From JAVVRI01 sp036654795 (lineage in GTDB: Bacteria > Bacteroidota > Bacteroidia > Bacteroidales > Tannerellaceae), in contig JAVVRI010000022.1 of assembly GCA_036654795.1 (NCBI GenBank), positions 1 to 23,094 of the forward strand: DNA of 23,094 nt. The letters are read 5' to 3'. The notes beneath the pieces are model-generated. The model was not told the origin of the DNA. It searched no databases and worked only from the letters and a program-made list of their open reading frames with translations. Below, one piece after another: positions 16,211 to 23,094 of the stretch. How positions within the stretch are numbered: the stretch's first letter is position 1; each line of letters starts with the position of its first letter. The position numbers and the translations under genes were made by a program.

Positions 16211-16347
16211 AACGTAGTAACGGACTGTAGGTTACGGTGAAACGTGAAACGAAGAGGTACTTCTGGGAAACTACCGGGAGATATGCCACGCATTGCTGAC
16301 GGATTATCTTTTTTCAGACGCTGGAATATATCTGCTGCAGATATAGA
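16201..16347 (-). pseudogene. Remnant of a VapE/DUF3874-type C-terminus
   Basis: A start-less minus-strand frame of 48 codons follows a TAA (16348-16350). It begins SISAADIFQRLKKDNPSAMR and continues GISPGSFPEVPLRF. From memory this resembles the C-terminal (S/T)AAEIFxRLxKxxPxAMRGxxPxxF region of Bacteroides VapE/DUF3874-type primase-helicase proteins carried on mobile elements. Upstream of the TAA the frame still reads CPDKES, which may be the same protein interrupted by a nonsense change. After GSF the match fades. I call it a decayed fragment left by a lost mobile element; the assignment rests on recognition without a search. Confidence 0.4.
16238..16250. repeat. GTGAAACGTGAAA repeat, copy 1
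   Basis: The 13-mer GTGAAACGTGAAA occurs here and again at 16522-16534 in the same orientation; the 12-mer CACGTTTCACAC at 16480-16491 shares its CACGTTTCAC part in the opposite orientation. It is itself a tandem of GTGAAAC. The copy lies within the VapE-like remnant. Confidence 0.6.
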
Positions 16348-16381
16348 TTACGACTCTTTGTCAGGACATATTTAAAAGATA

Positions 16382-16437
16382 ACATAGGTGATTCGCTTAA
16401 AGAACATAGGTGATTCATATGATTTACATAGGTGATT
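16382..16437. repeat. Three ACATAGGTGATT direct repeats, 22-bp period
   Basis: The 12-mer ACATAGGTGATT occurs at 16382-16393, 16404-16415 and 16426-16437, exactly 22 bp apart, with unrelated 10-bp spacers (CGCTTAAAGA, CATATGATTT). The third copy also takes part in a 10-bp inverted repeat, TGATTCATAT (16411-16420) with ATATGAATCA (16439-16448). A two-helical-turn period with conserved 12-mers and free spacers is what a cooperative protein-binding array looks like, but the role is unknown. Confidence 0.8.
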
Positions 16438-16479
16438 TATATGAATCATCCGGAAAAGAAAATAGTTGATCAGAAATTC

Positions 16480-16531
16480 CACGTTTCACACGAACTGACA
16501 GAGCTACAGATAGATGGAAGTGTGAAACGTG
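16480..16531. repeat. 12-bp-arm inverted repeat downstream of nagA
   Basis: CACGTTTCACAC (16480-16491) and GTGTGAAACGTG (16520-16531) are perfect reverse complements with a 28-nt loop. The element lies 32 bp past the stop of the downstream nagA copy. In the minus direction a T-rich stretch follows some 15-20 nt later, so it might end the nagA transcript, though the spacing is poor for an intrinsic terminator. Confidence 0.65.
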
Positions 16532-16563
16532 AAAGATTTCATAATCATGTCTATTCAATTATG

Positions 16564-17730
16564 CTACACCAACGTATTCGTCTCCGGCACCAACCGACCC
16601 ATGCTCCAGACGGAGCGGATGTTTAGTTTGCGGTCTAGAATAAGGATGTCGGCATCCTTGCCTTTTTGCAGCGAGCCGGTGCGTTCGGATACGCCCATCA
16701 GGCGGGCAGGCGTCTCGGACGCCATGCGGATGGCATCAGCCAAAGGTATATCCGCCTTCTGCACCATGGTGCGCACCAGGCAATCCATGGTGGCTACGCT
16801 ACCTACCAGTGCGGAATGGTCGGCCAGTTTGCAGACACCGTCTTCGATGATGATACGGGGGTCGGACAAGGGGCGACCTTCGTTGGCGGCACACGAGAGG
16901 GCGTCGGTGACCAGACAGGTACGCTCCACCCCTTTCAGTTTATACACCAGACGAAGAATAGTAGAAGGAAGGTGGCGGCCGTCGGCAATGACTTCCACCG
17001 TCATGTCATCCATCAGAAATACGCTTTCCACGGTTCCTTCATATTTATATTCACGCCGTTTGTGGAAGCCCGGCATGGCGTTATAGAAATGCGCCGCATG
17101 TGTGAAGCCTGCATTGTGAGCACTTTTGATCATTTCAAACTCCGCCTCGGTATGCGAAATGGCGGCAAGGACACCTTTGCTTCGGACGTAGGAAGCAAAC
17201 TCCAACGCACCCGGAAGCTCCGGGCTGGCATCCCAGCGCTTGCTGCTTGTCGTGCTTTCCAGCAACGATTTATATTCTTCGGGATCGGGGTTCTTCACGA
17301 CATCAGCAAACACACTGCCTGCCATCTTCGGGTTCAGATATGGGCCCTCGATGTGAAGCCCTAGCAACGGGCCAAACTTATCCGCAATCAGCTTCTCGCA
17401 GACAGATACTGCCTGACGAATAACCGGGAAGGTAGAGCTGGAAACGGTGGGGAAGATTGTGGTTGCCCCATGCTTCATGTGGGCAGAGATGGCACCAAGG
17501 AAAGCCTCTTCGGTACAATCTTTGAAGTCGTAGCCTCCACCTCCGTGTATATTCATAGCCACGAAGCCCGGCACGATGTGCATTCCTTTGGCATCTACCA
17601 CCGTTGCACCAATCACGGCCAGATCGCTATTTGTTACTTCCAAAATCTTACCATCACTGATCAATACGGAGCCATCCTTCATCCAGCCTTGCGGAGTCAG
17701 TATCTGGCCATTTATAATTTGTGTCAACAT
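16564..17730 (-). CDS. nagA: N-acetylglucosamine-6-phosphate deacetylase, copy 1
   Basis: 388 residues, amidohydrolase superfamily. Family motifs: VPGFVAMNIHGGGGYDF, LHIEGPYLNPKMAG with metal ligand Glu128, LAAISHTEAEF (His193), THAAHFYNAMPGF (His214), IADGRHLP and the catalytic aspartate in CLVTDALSCAA. The first position of the usual HxHG motif is Asn60 rather than His. It would remove acetate from GlcNAc-6-phosphate in amino-sugar catabolism and cell-wall recycling. It lies 13 bp downstream of a paralogue to which it is about 70% identical by hand count (118 differences in 388, no gaps). No nagB is nearby. Confidence 0.88.
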   Translation of the reverse strand: MLTQIINGQILTPQGWMKDGSVLISDGKILEVTNSDLAVIGATVVDAKGMHIVPGFVAMNIHGGGGYDFKDCTEEAFLGAISAHMKHGATTIFPTVSSSTFPVIRQAVSVCEKLIADKFGPLLGLHIEGPYLNPKMAGSVFADVVKNPDPEEYKSLLESTTSSKRWDASPELPGALEFASYVRSKGVLAAISHTEAEFEMIKSAHNAGFTHAAHFYNAMPGFHKRREYKYEGTVESVFLMDDMTVEVIADGRHLPSTILRLVYKLKGVERTCLVTDALSCAANEGRPLSDPRIIIEDGVCKLADHSALVGSVATMDCLVRTMVQKADIPLADAIRMASETPARLMGVSERTGSLQKGKDADILILDRKLNIRSVWSMGRLVPETNTLV

Positions 17731-17743
17731 ATCCTTTTATCTA

Positions 17744-18910
17744 TTAGAATAATTTATTAGTACCATCCACCAACTTGCCCATTGCCCAGACAGCCCGCAC
17801 GTTCAGGTTCTTGTCCAGCAACACAATGTCCGCGTCCTTGCCACGCTGCAAAGTTCCTTTTCGATCGGCCACCCCCATGAGGCGTGCCGGCGTTTCGGAC
17901 GTCATACGGATCACATCCTCCAAAGGGATCTCCGCCTTCTGCACCATGGTTTGTATCAAGCGGTCCATCGTAGCCACGCTGCCGGCAAGAGCCGAGCGGT
18001 CTGCTAGTTTGCAGACACCGTCTTCAATAATCACACGCGGATCGAACGCCACCTGACTGTCGCTTGCCGCACAAGCCAAGGCGTCGGTGATCAGGCAAGT
18101 ACGTTCTACGCCTTTGATCTTATACACCAAGCGAAGAATGGTAGGCGGCACATGGATGCCATCCGCCACGACCTCGACAGTCATGTCGTCTATCAGATAA
18201 ATACTTTCTACTGTCCCCTCATATTTATATTCGCGGCGTTTGTGGAAGCCCGGCATGGCGTTATAGAAGTGGGTGGCGTGGGTATATCCGGCTTCGTAGG
18301 CGGTCTGTATGTCTTCAAACTCAGCCTGCGTATGTCCAACTGCAGCCAAGACGCCTTTAGAGGTGATGTATTTGCCAAACTGCATGGCACCCGGTAGCTC
18401 CGGAGCGGCGTCCCAACGCTTGATGCAATGCGTGTCTTCCAACAAGGGGATATATTCTTCCGGATCGGGATTTTTGATGTTTTCGGGGATCTGGCCACCG
18501 GCCATCTTCAGGTTGAAATAATGCCCTTCGAGGTGCAGACCCAAAATCGGACTACCCTCCTCTGCCATCAGCTTCTCGGTTGTTGCGGCTGCGGCACGAA
18601 TCATTGGGATCGTAGAAGAGGACAATGTGGGGAAGATGCTGGTAGTGCCATGTTGCATGTGTGCAGCAGCGGCAGCCCGAAAGGCCTCTTCGGTTCCTTC
18701 CATAAAGTCTCTACCACCCCCACCATGTGCATGAATTTCTACACCTCCGGGCACAATGTACATCCCCTTCGCATCAATTAGTGTAGCGCCAACAACTGCC
18801 AGATCGCAGTTCGTTACTTCGAGTATTTTACCATCTCTGATCAGAACAGAGCCTTCGTTCAGCCAGCCCTGTGGAGTCAGGATCTTGCCATTTATAATTT
18901 GCGTTAACAT
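17744..18910 (-). CDS. nagA: N-acetylglucosamine-6-phosphate deacetylase, copy 2
   Basis: 388 residues, same length and alignment as its downstream neighbour. It keeps the canonical HAHG motif (VPGGVEIHAHGGGGRDF, His60 and His62), VGHTQAEF (His193), THATHFYNAMPGF (His214), VADGIHVP and CLITDALACAA with the catalytic aspartate. The metal-ligand loop reads LHLEGHYFNLKMAG: Glu128 is kept, but the near-universal Pro130 of EGP is His. It is transcribed first; both copies probably share one promoter. The HxH form resembles B. subtilis NagA, whereas E. coli has Gln/Asn there. Specificity for another N-acetyl-hexosamine phosphate is possible. Confidence 0.88.
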   Translation of the reverse strand: MLTQIINGKILTPQGWLNEGSVLIRDGKILEVTNCDLAVVGATLIDAKGMYIVPGGVEIHAHGGGGRDFMEGTEEAFRAAAAAHMQHGTTSIFPTLSSSTIPMIRAAAATTEKLMAEEGSPILGLHLEGHYFNLKMAGGQIPENIKNPDPEEYIPLLEDTHCIKRWDAAPELPGAMQFGKYITSKGVLAAVGHTQAEFEDIQTAYEAGYTHATHFYNAMPGFHKRREYKYEGTVESIYLIDDMTVEVVADGIHVPPTILRLVYKIKGVERTCLITDALACAASDSQVAFDPRVIIEDGVCKLADRSALAGSVATMDRLIQTMVQKAEIPLEDVIRMTSETPARLMGVADRKGTLQRGKDADIVLLDKNLNVRAVWAMGKLVDGTNKLF

Positions 18911-18953
18911 AAGTATATAGTGTATTAAGTTTTTACGCTCTATCAGTGATTCG

Positions 18954-18961
18954 CAAAGTTA
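18954..18961 (-). promoter_or_regulatory. -7 element of the nagA pair
   Basis: On the minus strand this reads TAACTTTG, a clear -7 match 43 bp upstream of the first nagA ATG. A TTTG on the same strand at 18973-18976 is only 11 bp away, closer than the usual 19-20. Confidence 0.45.
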
Positions 18962-19050
18962 GCCACTTTTCGCAAACGCAGCGCCAATCCACCTCTTTTT
19001 TTTCGTGTAAGAAGATTGGTATCACTCTTATGAGCAATTGCAAGACAAGG

Positions 19051-19086
19051 AAAAGCCGGCCTACTCCTAAAGTAAGACCGGCTTTT
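19051..19086 (-). terminator. Terminator after the purple-acid-phosphatase-like gene
   Basis: AAAAGCCGG (19051-19059) pairs with CCGGCTTTT (19078-19086), with further partial pairing inside (CTACT / AGTA). On the minus strand the stem ends in TTTTCC, a classic A-stem-T arrangement about 50 bp past the stop at 19139. It is symmetric enough to work in both directions. Confidence 0.75.
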
Positions 19087-19138
19087 GAGATAAAAAGAAC
19101 GGAGTGACCAAACAGGACGTTTCAAGACAGGATACCTG

Positions 19139-20953
19139 TTATTTCTTTACGATTTTACTGAAATAGGTATCCTGACCGGCTGTTACTTTAACTATGTAAA
19201 TACCGTTAGCAAGAGAGCTGACATTTACTTGATTGCCGGCAGAGACCTGTTGTACACGTTCGCCGCCAGTAGAAAAGAGTTCTACTTTATCAGCCGTCAC
19301 ACCACCGATGTTGATCACTTCAGTCGCAGGGTTGGGGTAGATACTTACCTTCTCAGCTTCGGGAACGTTCATAACAGAAGTTACGGCTTTGTCCTTCTTG
19401 AGGGTGAACGAGTCGAATAGGGTTGGGATACCTAAACCATCAACAGTATAGGTAGATATTACGATTTTGTCGCTACTTACTTTGATGTCACTGAAGGTCG
19501 GCTCGCCTGTCTGTCCAAACTTACCGGAAAACAGTCCCCAATAATTGTTTACAGCATGGTCGCCAATAGCCGCTATCATTGCGCTTTCATTGCGTGGCTC
19601 GTACTTTTTCTTTCCTGCAGAATTGTTGAGGAAGTATAAAGTGCCATTCGACACATCGAATGTGCCACCTTGCTTGCCGGTCATATTCTCGCGGATGTTT
19701 CCTGTTACGGTTTCCACATGCTCAACAGCACCGGGAACAAGAGTCTTCGCCGCATTACTAACCGGGCCAATTACTTCATAGATGTGGTCATGGCCTTGCA
19801 GGGCGAGGTCGATATCCAACTTATCAAACACGGCAAGCATGTTTTCGCGTACCAACTTGCCGTCCTTATCACTCTGATGGCTGCCGCTTCCTGTAAACAT
19901 ATTCTTATGATAGCAAGCGATGCGCCATTTCACGTTCGCATGCTCGGCTACCTGCTTTTCCATCCAGGCCGTCAACGCCTTAAAGTAACCCTCCTTTGCA
20001 TAATCTTCGTAGTTGATCATTAGGAAGAGGGCGTCGCCGTAGACAAAAGAATAGACTGTGCCGTTCATAGCCGTACCAACAGCTGCCGTCTGGTTGAAGG
20101 AGTTGTCCGTATTGAAGTGGTGAGCAAAGTTGTTGTTCGTACTTGTGTCATGGTTTCCTTGGGTCGGCACGATGGGCAGATTATACCATACATCCTGCAT
20201 ATTGCTGAACCATTGCTCCCATTCCCATTCGGAATTTGTGCTACCGGAAGATTCGACCAAATCGCCTGTTACGAGGAGGAATTGTGCATCCTTTACCTGA
20301 CGCTGAGCAGCATGGATTGTCTTCTGAGAAACACCAAACATATCCATCGTGTTAGCCTGCGTATCTGTTAGGTAAATAAACGAAAAGGGCTCTTTGCTGC
20401 TCTTGGCAGTTGTAAAGCTACCGATAGGGCTCCATCCGTTTTCGCTGCCTACACGGTAAGAGTAAGTAGTGCCCGGTTGCAGGTTGTCAGCCAATACTTT
20501 GTGGCTGGTGTAACTTCGTTTGCTATTTGCAGCGATGCCTGTTGCCTCGATTACTTCCGCATTTTTGTTGCTGTTTACGTAGTTTAAGTTCTGGGCGGCC
20601 TCAATGGTTGCAGTGATTTTTCGTATGCTTTGGGCGGTAAAGTCACTTTCCACAGCGTTAGCTTTCATAACAATTTGCACTTCGCCGTTGGCAACACCTT
20701 CATTGGTGAACCAAGCAAAGGCAATACGGGTAGTAGGGTCGCCGTTCAACGTCATGTTTACGTTGTATGGCAAGCGGTTGTCAACCGTACCAACCTTGGC
20801 GGCCGTTTTGAGCTTAGTCCAGGTCGGAATGCTGTAATCAGCCTGTTTCAACGTAATGGTTTCCTGAGCCGCAAGCGGATTGGTTGCGACGGCAAGCAGC
20901 AGGGCTGCAGTGGTAACACAGGATTGAATGCCAAAAAGTAAATTCTTCTTCAT
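19139..20953 (-). CDS. Secreted purple-acid-phosphatase-like metallophosphoesterase with T9SS tail
   Basis: 604 residues. Signal peptide about 1-29 (ends NPLAAQ). A fibronectin-like purple-acid-phosphatase N-domain spans about 55-182 (TRIAFAWFTNEG...GTTYSYRVGSENGWSPIGSF). The metallophosphoesterase domain, about 190-400, has IYLTDTQA (Asp197), VTGDLVE (Asp231), TQGNHD (Asn267, His268), YHKN (His349) and LQGHDH (His388, His390). Residues 537-604 are a Por secretion tail: VSIYPNPATEVINIGG, VELFSTGGERV, and ANGIYIVKV with a basic end KIVKK. The tail marks cargo exported across the outer membrane by T9SS and often anchored at the cell surface. It probably releases phosphate from extracellular esters. 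It has its own terminator. Confidence 0.9.
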   Translation of the reverse strand: MKKNLLFGIQSCVTTAALLLAVATNPLAAQETITLKQADYSIPTWTKLKTAAKVGTVDNRLPYNVNMTLNGDPTTRIAFAWFTNEGVANGEVQIVMKANAVESDFTAQSIRKITATIEAAQNLNYVNSNKNAEVIEATGIAANSKRSYTSHKVLADNLQPGTTYSYRVGSENGWSPIGSFTTAKSSKEPFSFIYLTDTQANTMDMFGVSQKTIHAAQRQVKDAQFLLVTGDLVESSGSTNSEWEWEQWFSNMQDVWYNLPIVPTQGNHDTSTNNNFAHHFNTDNSFNQTAAVGTAMNGTVYSFVYGDALFLMINYEDYAKEGYFKALTAWMEKQVAEHANVKWRIACYHKNMFTGSGSHQSDKDGKLVRENMLAVFDKLDIDLALQGHDHIYEVIGPVSNAAKTLVPGAVEHVETVTGNIRENMTGKQGGTFDVSNGTLYFLNNSAGKKKYEPRNESAMIAAIGDHAVNNYWGLFSGKFGQTGEPTFSDIKVSSDKIVISTYTVDGLGIPTLFDSFTLKKDKAVTSVMNVPEAEKVSIYPNPATEVINIGGVTADKVELFSTGGERVQQVSAGNQVNVSSLANGIYIVKVTAGQDTYFSKIVKK

Positions 20954-21085
20954 GTTCGATACTTTTAAATTAGATAGACTATAACTTTGTTATCCTTTTG
21001 TGCAGGCAAAGATCCGGCAATGGTGTGTCAGCGTTGTTACTATCCTATTATTTTAGACTACATCTCTATTTCATTCCTATTATTA

Positions 21086-21116
21086 TTTCCCCGCTTTCGA
21101 AAAAGAGCTAACTTTG
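21086..21116 (+). promoter_or_regulatory. nudC promoter
   Basis: TTTC at 21086-21089 (one off TTTG) and TAACTTTG at 21109-21116 are 19 bp apart. The expected leader is about 54 nt. A second TAACTTTG at 20982-20989 has no box at the right distance and no gene close by. The rest of the gap 20954-21176 shows no gene; I could not identify a clear promoter for the minus-strand phosphatase. Confidence 0.5.
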
Positions 21117-21176
21117 GGAGCTCGAAAAACAACAGAGCGTAGATACGAACAGAAACGAAACACACGAGTTTAGAAT

Positions 21177-21959
21177 ATGACAAATAATACAGCGGCATCT
21201 CCTGCCACACACTGGTTCATCTTTTACAAAGGCGAGCTGCTTCTTCAAAAGAAAAACGGCACATACACCATCCCTACGGGTGAAAAGCCTCCGGTAGCAG
21301 TTCAACATATATTGGAAGTGCCCGACACGTACGGTAACAGTTACCGCGCCGCCTCCCTCGAAGCGCCTGTCGAAGAGACAGACGAATGGATACAAATCGG
21401 CCTCCGTCCGTCTTACGGGCAGATCACGGACGCAGAGTATCGCACGGCAGGCAAAGCGTTCCAGCTCATTTATTGGGATCAGAACAGCCGCTTCTGTCCG
21501 GCTTGCGGCACAGCGACGATACAAACAACGCCAATCTGCAAGCAGTGTCCCGCTTGTAAAAAGGAGATATATCCCCCTATCTCGACAGCCATGATCGTAT
21601 TAATCCGCAAAGGGGACTCCGTCCTGTTGGTACGGGCGCATAATTTCCAAGGCTCTTTCCACGGACTAGTGGCCGGCTTCCTAGAACCGGGAGAGACGCT
21701 GGAGGAATGCGTACACCGCGAAGTGATGGAAGAAACAGGACTTACCGTCCGCAACCTAACCTATTTTGGCAACCAACCCTGGCCTTACCCCAGCGGGCTA
21801 ATGGTAGGCTTCATTGCCGACTATGCCAGTGGCGAGTTGCGTTTACAAAAGGAAGAGCTTCTTTCTGCCGCCTTCTATACCAAAGACAACCTGCCCAACA
21901 TCCCCCGTAAACTCAGTTTGGCACGTAAGCTTATAGACTGGTGGATCGAGACGACATAA
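21177..21959 (+). CDS. nudC: NAD(+)/NADH diphosphatase, NudC type
   Basis: 260 residues. A variable N-terminal domain precedes a zinc ribbon with Cys107, Cys110, Cys124 and Cys127 (CPAC ... CPAC), plus an extra Cys121. The Nudix box is intact, from Gly167 to Leu189 (GFLEPGETLEE, then REVMEETGL). The NudC-specific NQPWPYPSG motif follows and marks NADH-type substrates. It hydrolyses NAD(H) to NMN(H) and AMP, and homologues also remove NAD caps from RNA. It is monocistronic, with its own promoter. NAD turnover here is on the same window as nadE synthesis, but the genes are about 15 kb apart. Confidence 0.93.
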   Translation: MTNNTAASPATHWFIFYKGELLLQKKNGTYTIPTGEKPPVAVQHILEVPDTYGNSYRAASLEAPVEETDEWIQIGLRPSYGQITDAEYRTAGKAFQLIYWDQNSRFCPACGTATIQTTPICKQCPACKKEIYPPISTAMIVLIRKGDSVLLVRAHNFQGSFHGLVAGFLEPGETLEECVHREVMEETGLTVRNLTYFGNQPWPYPSGLMVGFIADYASGELRLQKEELLSAAFYTKDNLPNIPRKLSLARKLIDWWIETT

Positions 21960-22022
21960 GGTTATCTTATCCAAACAGACCTTTTTTATAGTAAACCTGC
22001 CGCTATATTAAAGATAATCCTA

Positions 22023-22030
22023 TACATTTG
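22023..22030 (+). promoter_or_regulatory. -7 element of the TPR gene
   Basis: TACATTTG matches TAnnTTTG, 27 bp upstream of the ATG at 22058. Its last three bases form a TTG that opens the same reading frame ten codons earlier; the promoter explains that TTG, so it is not a start codon. No clear upstream TTTG. Confidence 0.5.
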
Positions 22031-22057
22031 CAATTCAAGAACAAACAGACAGGAACC

Positions 22058-23023
22058 ATGGGAAATTTCTTTACATCTCTCTTTTCGTCGGCAAAGACTG
22101 AAGAGACAGCCGACAGCAAAGCTAAAAGCGATCAGAAAAACTTTGACATATTAAAATATGATGGTGTACGTGCCCAAAAGATAAGACAAGTGGCCTATGC
22201 TATCAAATGCTTTACCGAAGCATTGAATATACAGGAGGATTTCGAGACAATGAGCTATCTGGTAACAGCCTATACCGGAAATAACGAACCGGAAAAGGCG
22301 TTGGAAGTGTTAAACCGTATGGCGGAACTAGAACCGGAACATATAAACACCCTTCTTACCCGCGCGAACATTTTGTTTATGCTCGACCGAGAGCCGGAAG
22401 TCATTGCCGACTGCATGCGCATCATCGAATTGGACGAAACGAACCATTTGGCCTGGTATCTGATGAGTAGGGCTAAAAAGATAACCGGTGATCAGTTTGG
22501 TGCCATTGCAAACCTGACCAAGACTCTTGCACTAAAAGAGGACTTTCTAGAAGCCTACCTGTTACGCGCCGACATTCTGCTCTCCATGCAGCAAGCACAA
22601 GAAGCTTTGCAGGATGTGGAAAAAGCAATCGAACTCTCGCCTGAAGAAGAATCCGCCTTCCTCCTTCGCGGACGCATCCACGAAGCTATGGGAAATAGCG
22701 AAGCAGCCGAAGAAGACTATCAACAAGTACAGGACTTAAATCCATTCAACGAAGAGGCCGTATTGCTTGCTGGCAAACTACTCATCTCATGCGGCAAATT
22801 GACGGAAGCCATCGTGTTCTTCGACGAAGCCATCGAAATGAATCCCGAATTTGCCAAGGCATACGCCGAACGCGGACGTGCCAAGAACCTTAGTGGAAAT
22901 AAAGACGCTGCCTTTGCTGACCTCAAGAAAGCCATCGAGCTTAACCCCGAAGGCGAAGAGGCAAAAAAGCTAGACGGTCAACATACAAACTTCGACGATA
23001 TGTACAAAGGGGGCATATTTTAA
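22058..23023 (+). CDS. TPR-repeat protein
   Basis: 321 residues from the ATG (MGNFFTSLFSSAK). After a polar N-terminus of about 30 residues, TPR helices cover about 45-310 in roughly seven to eight repeats, for example AIKCFTEALNIQEDFETMSYL, KALEVLNRMAELEPEHINTL and AIVFFDEAIEMNPEFAKAYAERGRAK. There is no signal peptide, so it is probably cytoplasmic and acts as a protein-interaction scaffold. Function is not predictable. I chose this start over an upstream in-frame TTG at 22028 because that codon lies inside the promoter -7 box. The next gene begins 19 bp after the stop. Confidence 0.85.
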   Translation: MGNFFTSLFSSAKTEETADSKAKSDQKNFDILKYDGVRAQKIRQVAYAIKCFTEALNIQEDFETMSYLVTAYTGNNEPEKALEVLNRMAELEPEHINTLLTRANILFMLDREPEVIADCMRIIELDETNHLAWYLMSRAKKITGDQFGAIANLTKTLALKEDFLEAYLLRADILLSMQQAQEALQDVEKAIELSPEEESAFLLRGRIHEAMGNSEAAEEDYQQVQDLNPFNEEAVLLAGKLLISCGKLTEAIVFFDEAIEMNPEFAKAYAERGRAKNLSGNKDAAFADLKKAIELNPEGEEAKKLDGQHTNFDDMYKGGIF

Positions 23024-23042
23024 TTACAAACTGGAGGAAATT

Positions 23043-23094
23043 ATGAAAGCAATACCTTATGGAAATACGGATTTTCCTTACATCATCCGGAACA
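23043..23094 (+). CDS. AAA-ATPase-like / PD-(D/E)XK protein, 5' end only
   Basis: Only the first 17 codons are present, MKAIPYGNTDFPYIIRN, before the window ends. This N-terminus matches the opening of a large Bacteroidales family (typically MKxIPYGxxxFxxIIREN followed by YYYVDKT), which has an AAA-ATPase-like N-domain and a C-terminal PD-(D/E)XK nuclease-like domain. Their role is unknown. A strong Shine-Dalgarno match GGAGG (23033-23037) sits 5 nt before the ATG, unusual for this group. Assignment from 17 residues is tentative. Confidence 0.6.
   Translation, partial: MKAIPYGNTDFPYIIRN

Larger units (their letters stand above)
15979..16563. other. 585-bp gap with scar-like content
   Basis: No intact gene is supported between the divergently oriented ends here. 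From aroA outwards it holds the aroA -7 box, an unrecognised 37-codon frame, a VapE-like remnant, three direct repeats and a long-arm inverted repeat. The base composition is more AT-rich than the flanking genes. The collection of broken coding sequence and repeats suggests the site where a mobile element was once inserted and lost. Confidence 0.5.

Noticed and set aside
15984..16217. 77-codon plus-strand frame upstream of aroA
   Set aside because: No motif or promoter; composition looks non-coding and it crosses the aroA promoter.
21960..22020. GGTTATCTT ... AAGATAATCC as a terminator after nudC
   Set aside because: Only about 9 pairs with a bulge across a 40-nt loop and no adjoining T tract in the right place.
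22028..22057. TTG start for the TPR protein
   Set aside because: The TTG is the end of a TACATTTG -7 box; the ATG at 22058 gives a normal leader.

Overview
The window looks like chromosomal DNA from a Bacteroidales bacterium, most like Parabacteroides or a close relative. Promoters fit the Bacteroidetes pattern (TAnnTTTG -7 box, sometimes a TTTG box about 19-20 bp upstream), most genes lack Shine-Dalgarno sequences, and the gene content is typical of gut Bacteroidales. Two genes point to a lineage with type IX secretion (T9SS): a 1178-residue SprE/PorW-like TPR lipoprotein (9937-13473) and a secreted phosphatase ending in a Por-type C-terminal sorting domain (19139-20953). That is why I favour Parabacteroides; the genus call is inference.

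Layout. Positions 1-313 hold an unresolved left edge and the rpmH promoter. rpmH (L34, 314-466) ends at a strong hairpin terminator. Next is a five-gene plus-strand operon (621-6436) with gaps of 1-11 bp: a stand-alone PASTA membrane protein, an RluD-type pseudouridine synthase, D-Ala-D-Ala ligase, a glycerophospholipid acyltransferase and glutamine-dependent NAD synthetase. It joins envelope building to ribosome modification and NAD supply. rocD and rocF (6566-8667, overlapping by 4 bp) form an arginine/ornithine degradation pair behind a promoter embedded in a 12-bp-arm inverted repeat. A secreted alkaline-phosphatase-superfamily enzyme follows (8841-9743).

The convergent gap 9744-9936 carries an array of small palindromes with an exact 22-bp period. 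A minus-strand cluster, probably one operon, reads aroA, a small Cys-rich membrane protein, an orphan metal ABC permease and the SprE/PorW-like lipoprotein (15978 down to 9937). The 585-bp gap 15979-16563 looks like scar DNA: a probable remnant of a VapE/DUF3874-type C-terminus, three direct repeats (again 22-bp period), and a long-arm inverted repeat sharing a 13-mer with a site about 280 bp away. Two tandem nagA paralogues (16564-18910, about 70% identical by hand count) follow on the minus strand, then the T9SS-tailed purple-acid-phosphatase-like protein. The right end has nudC, a TPR protein and the first codons of an AAA-ATPase-like gene.

Most of the window is core metabolism. The best leads are the two 22-bp-period repeat arrays, the scar region, the divergence of metal-site residues between the nagA copies, and the Cys/His-motif protein coupled to the permease. 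I did not find a convincing wholly new multi-gene system.
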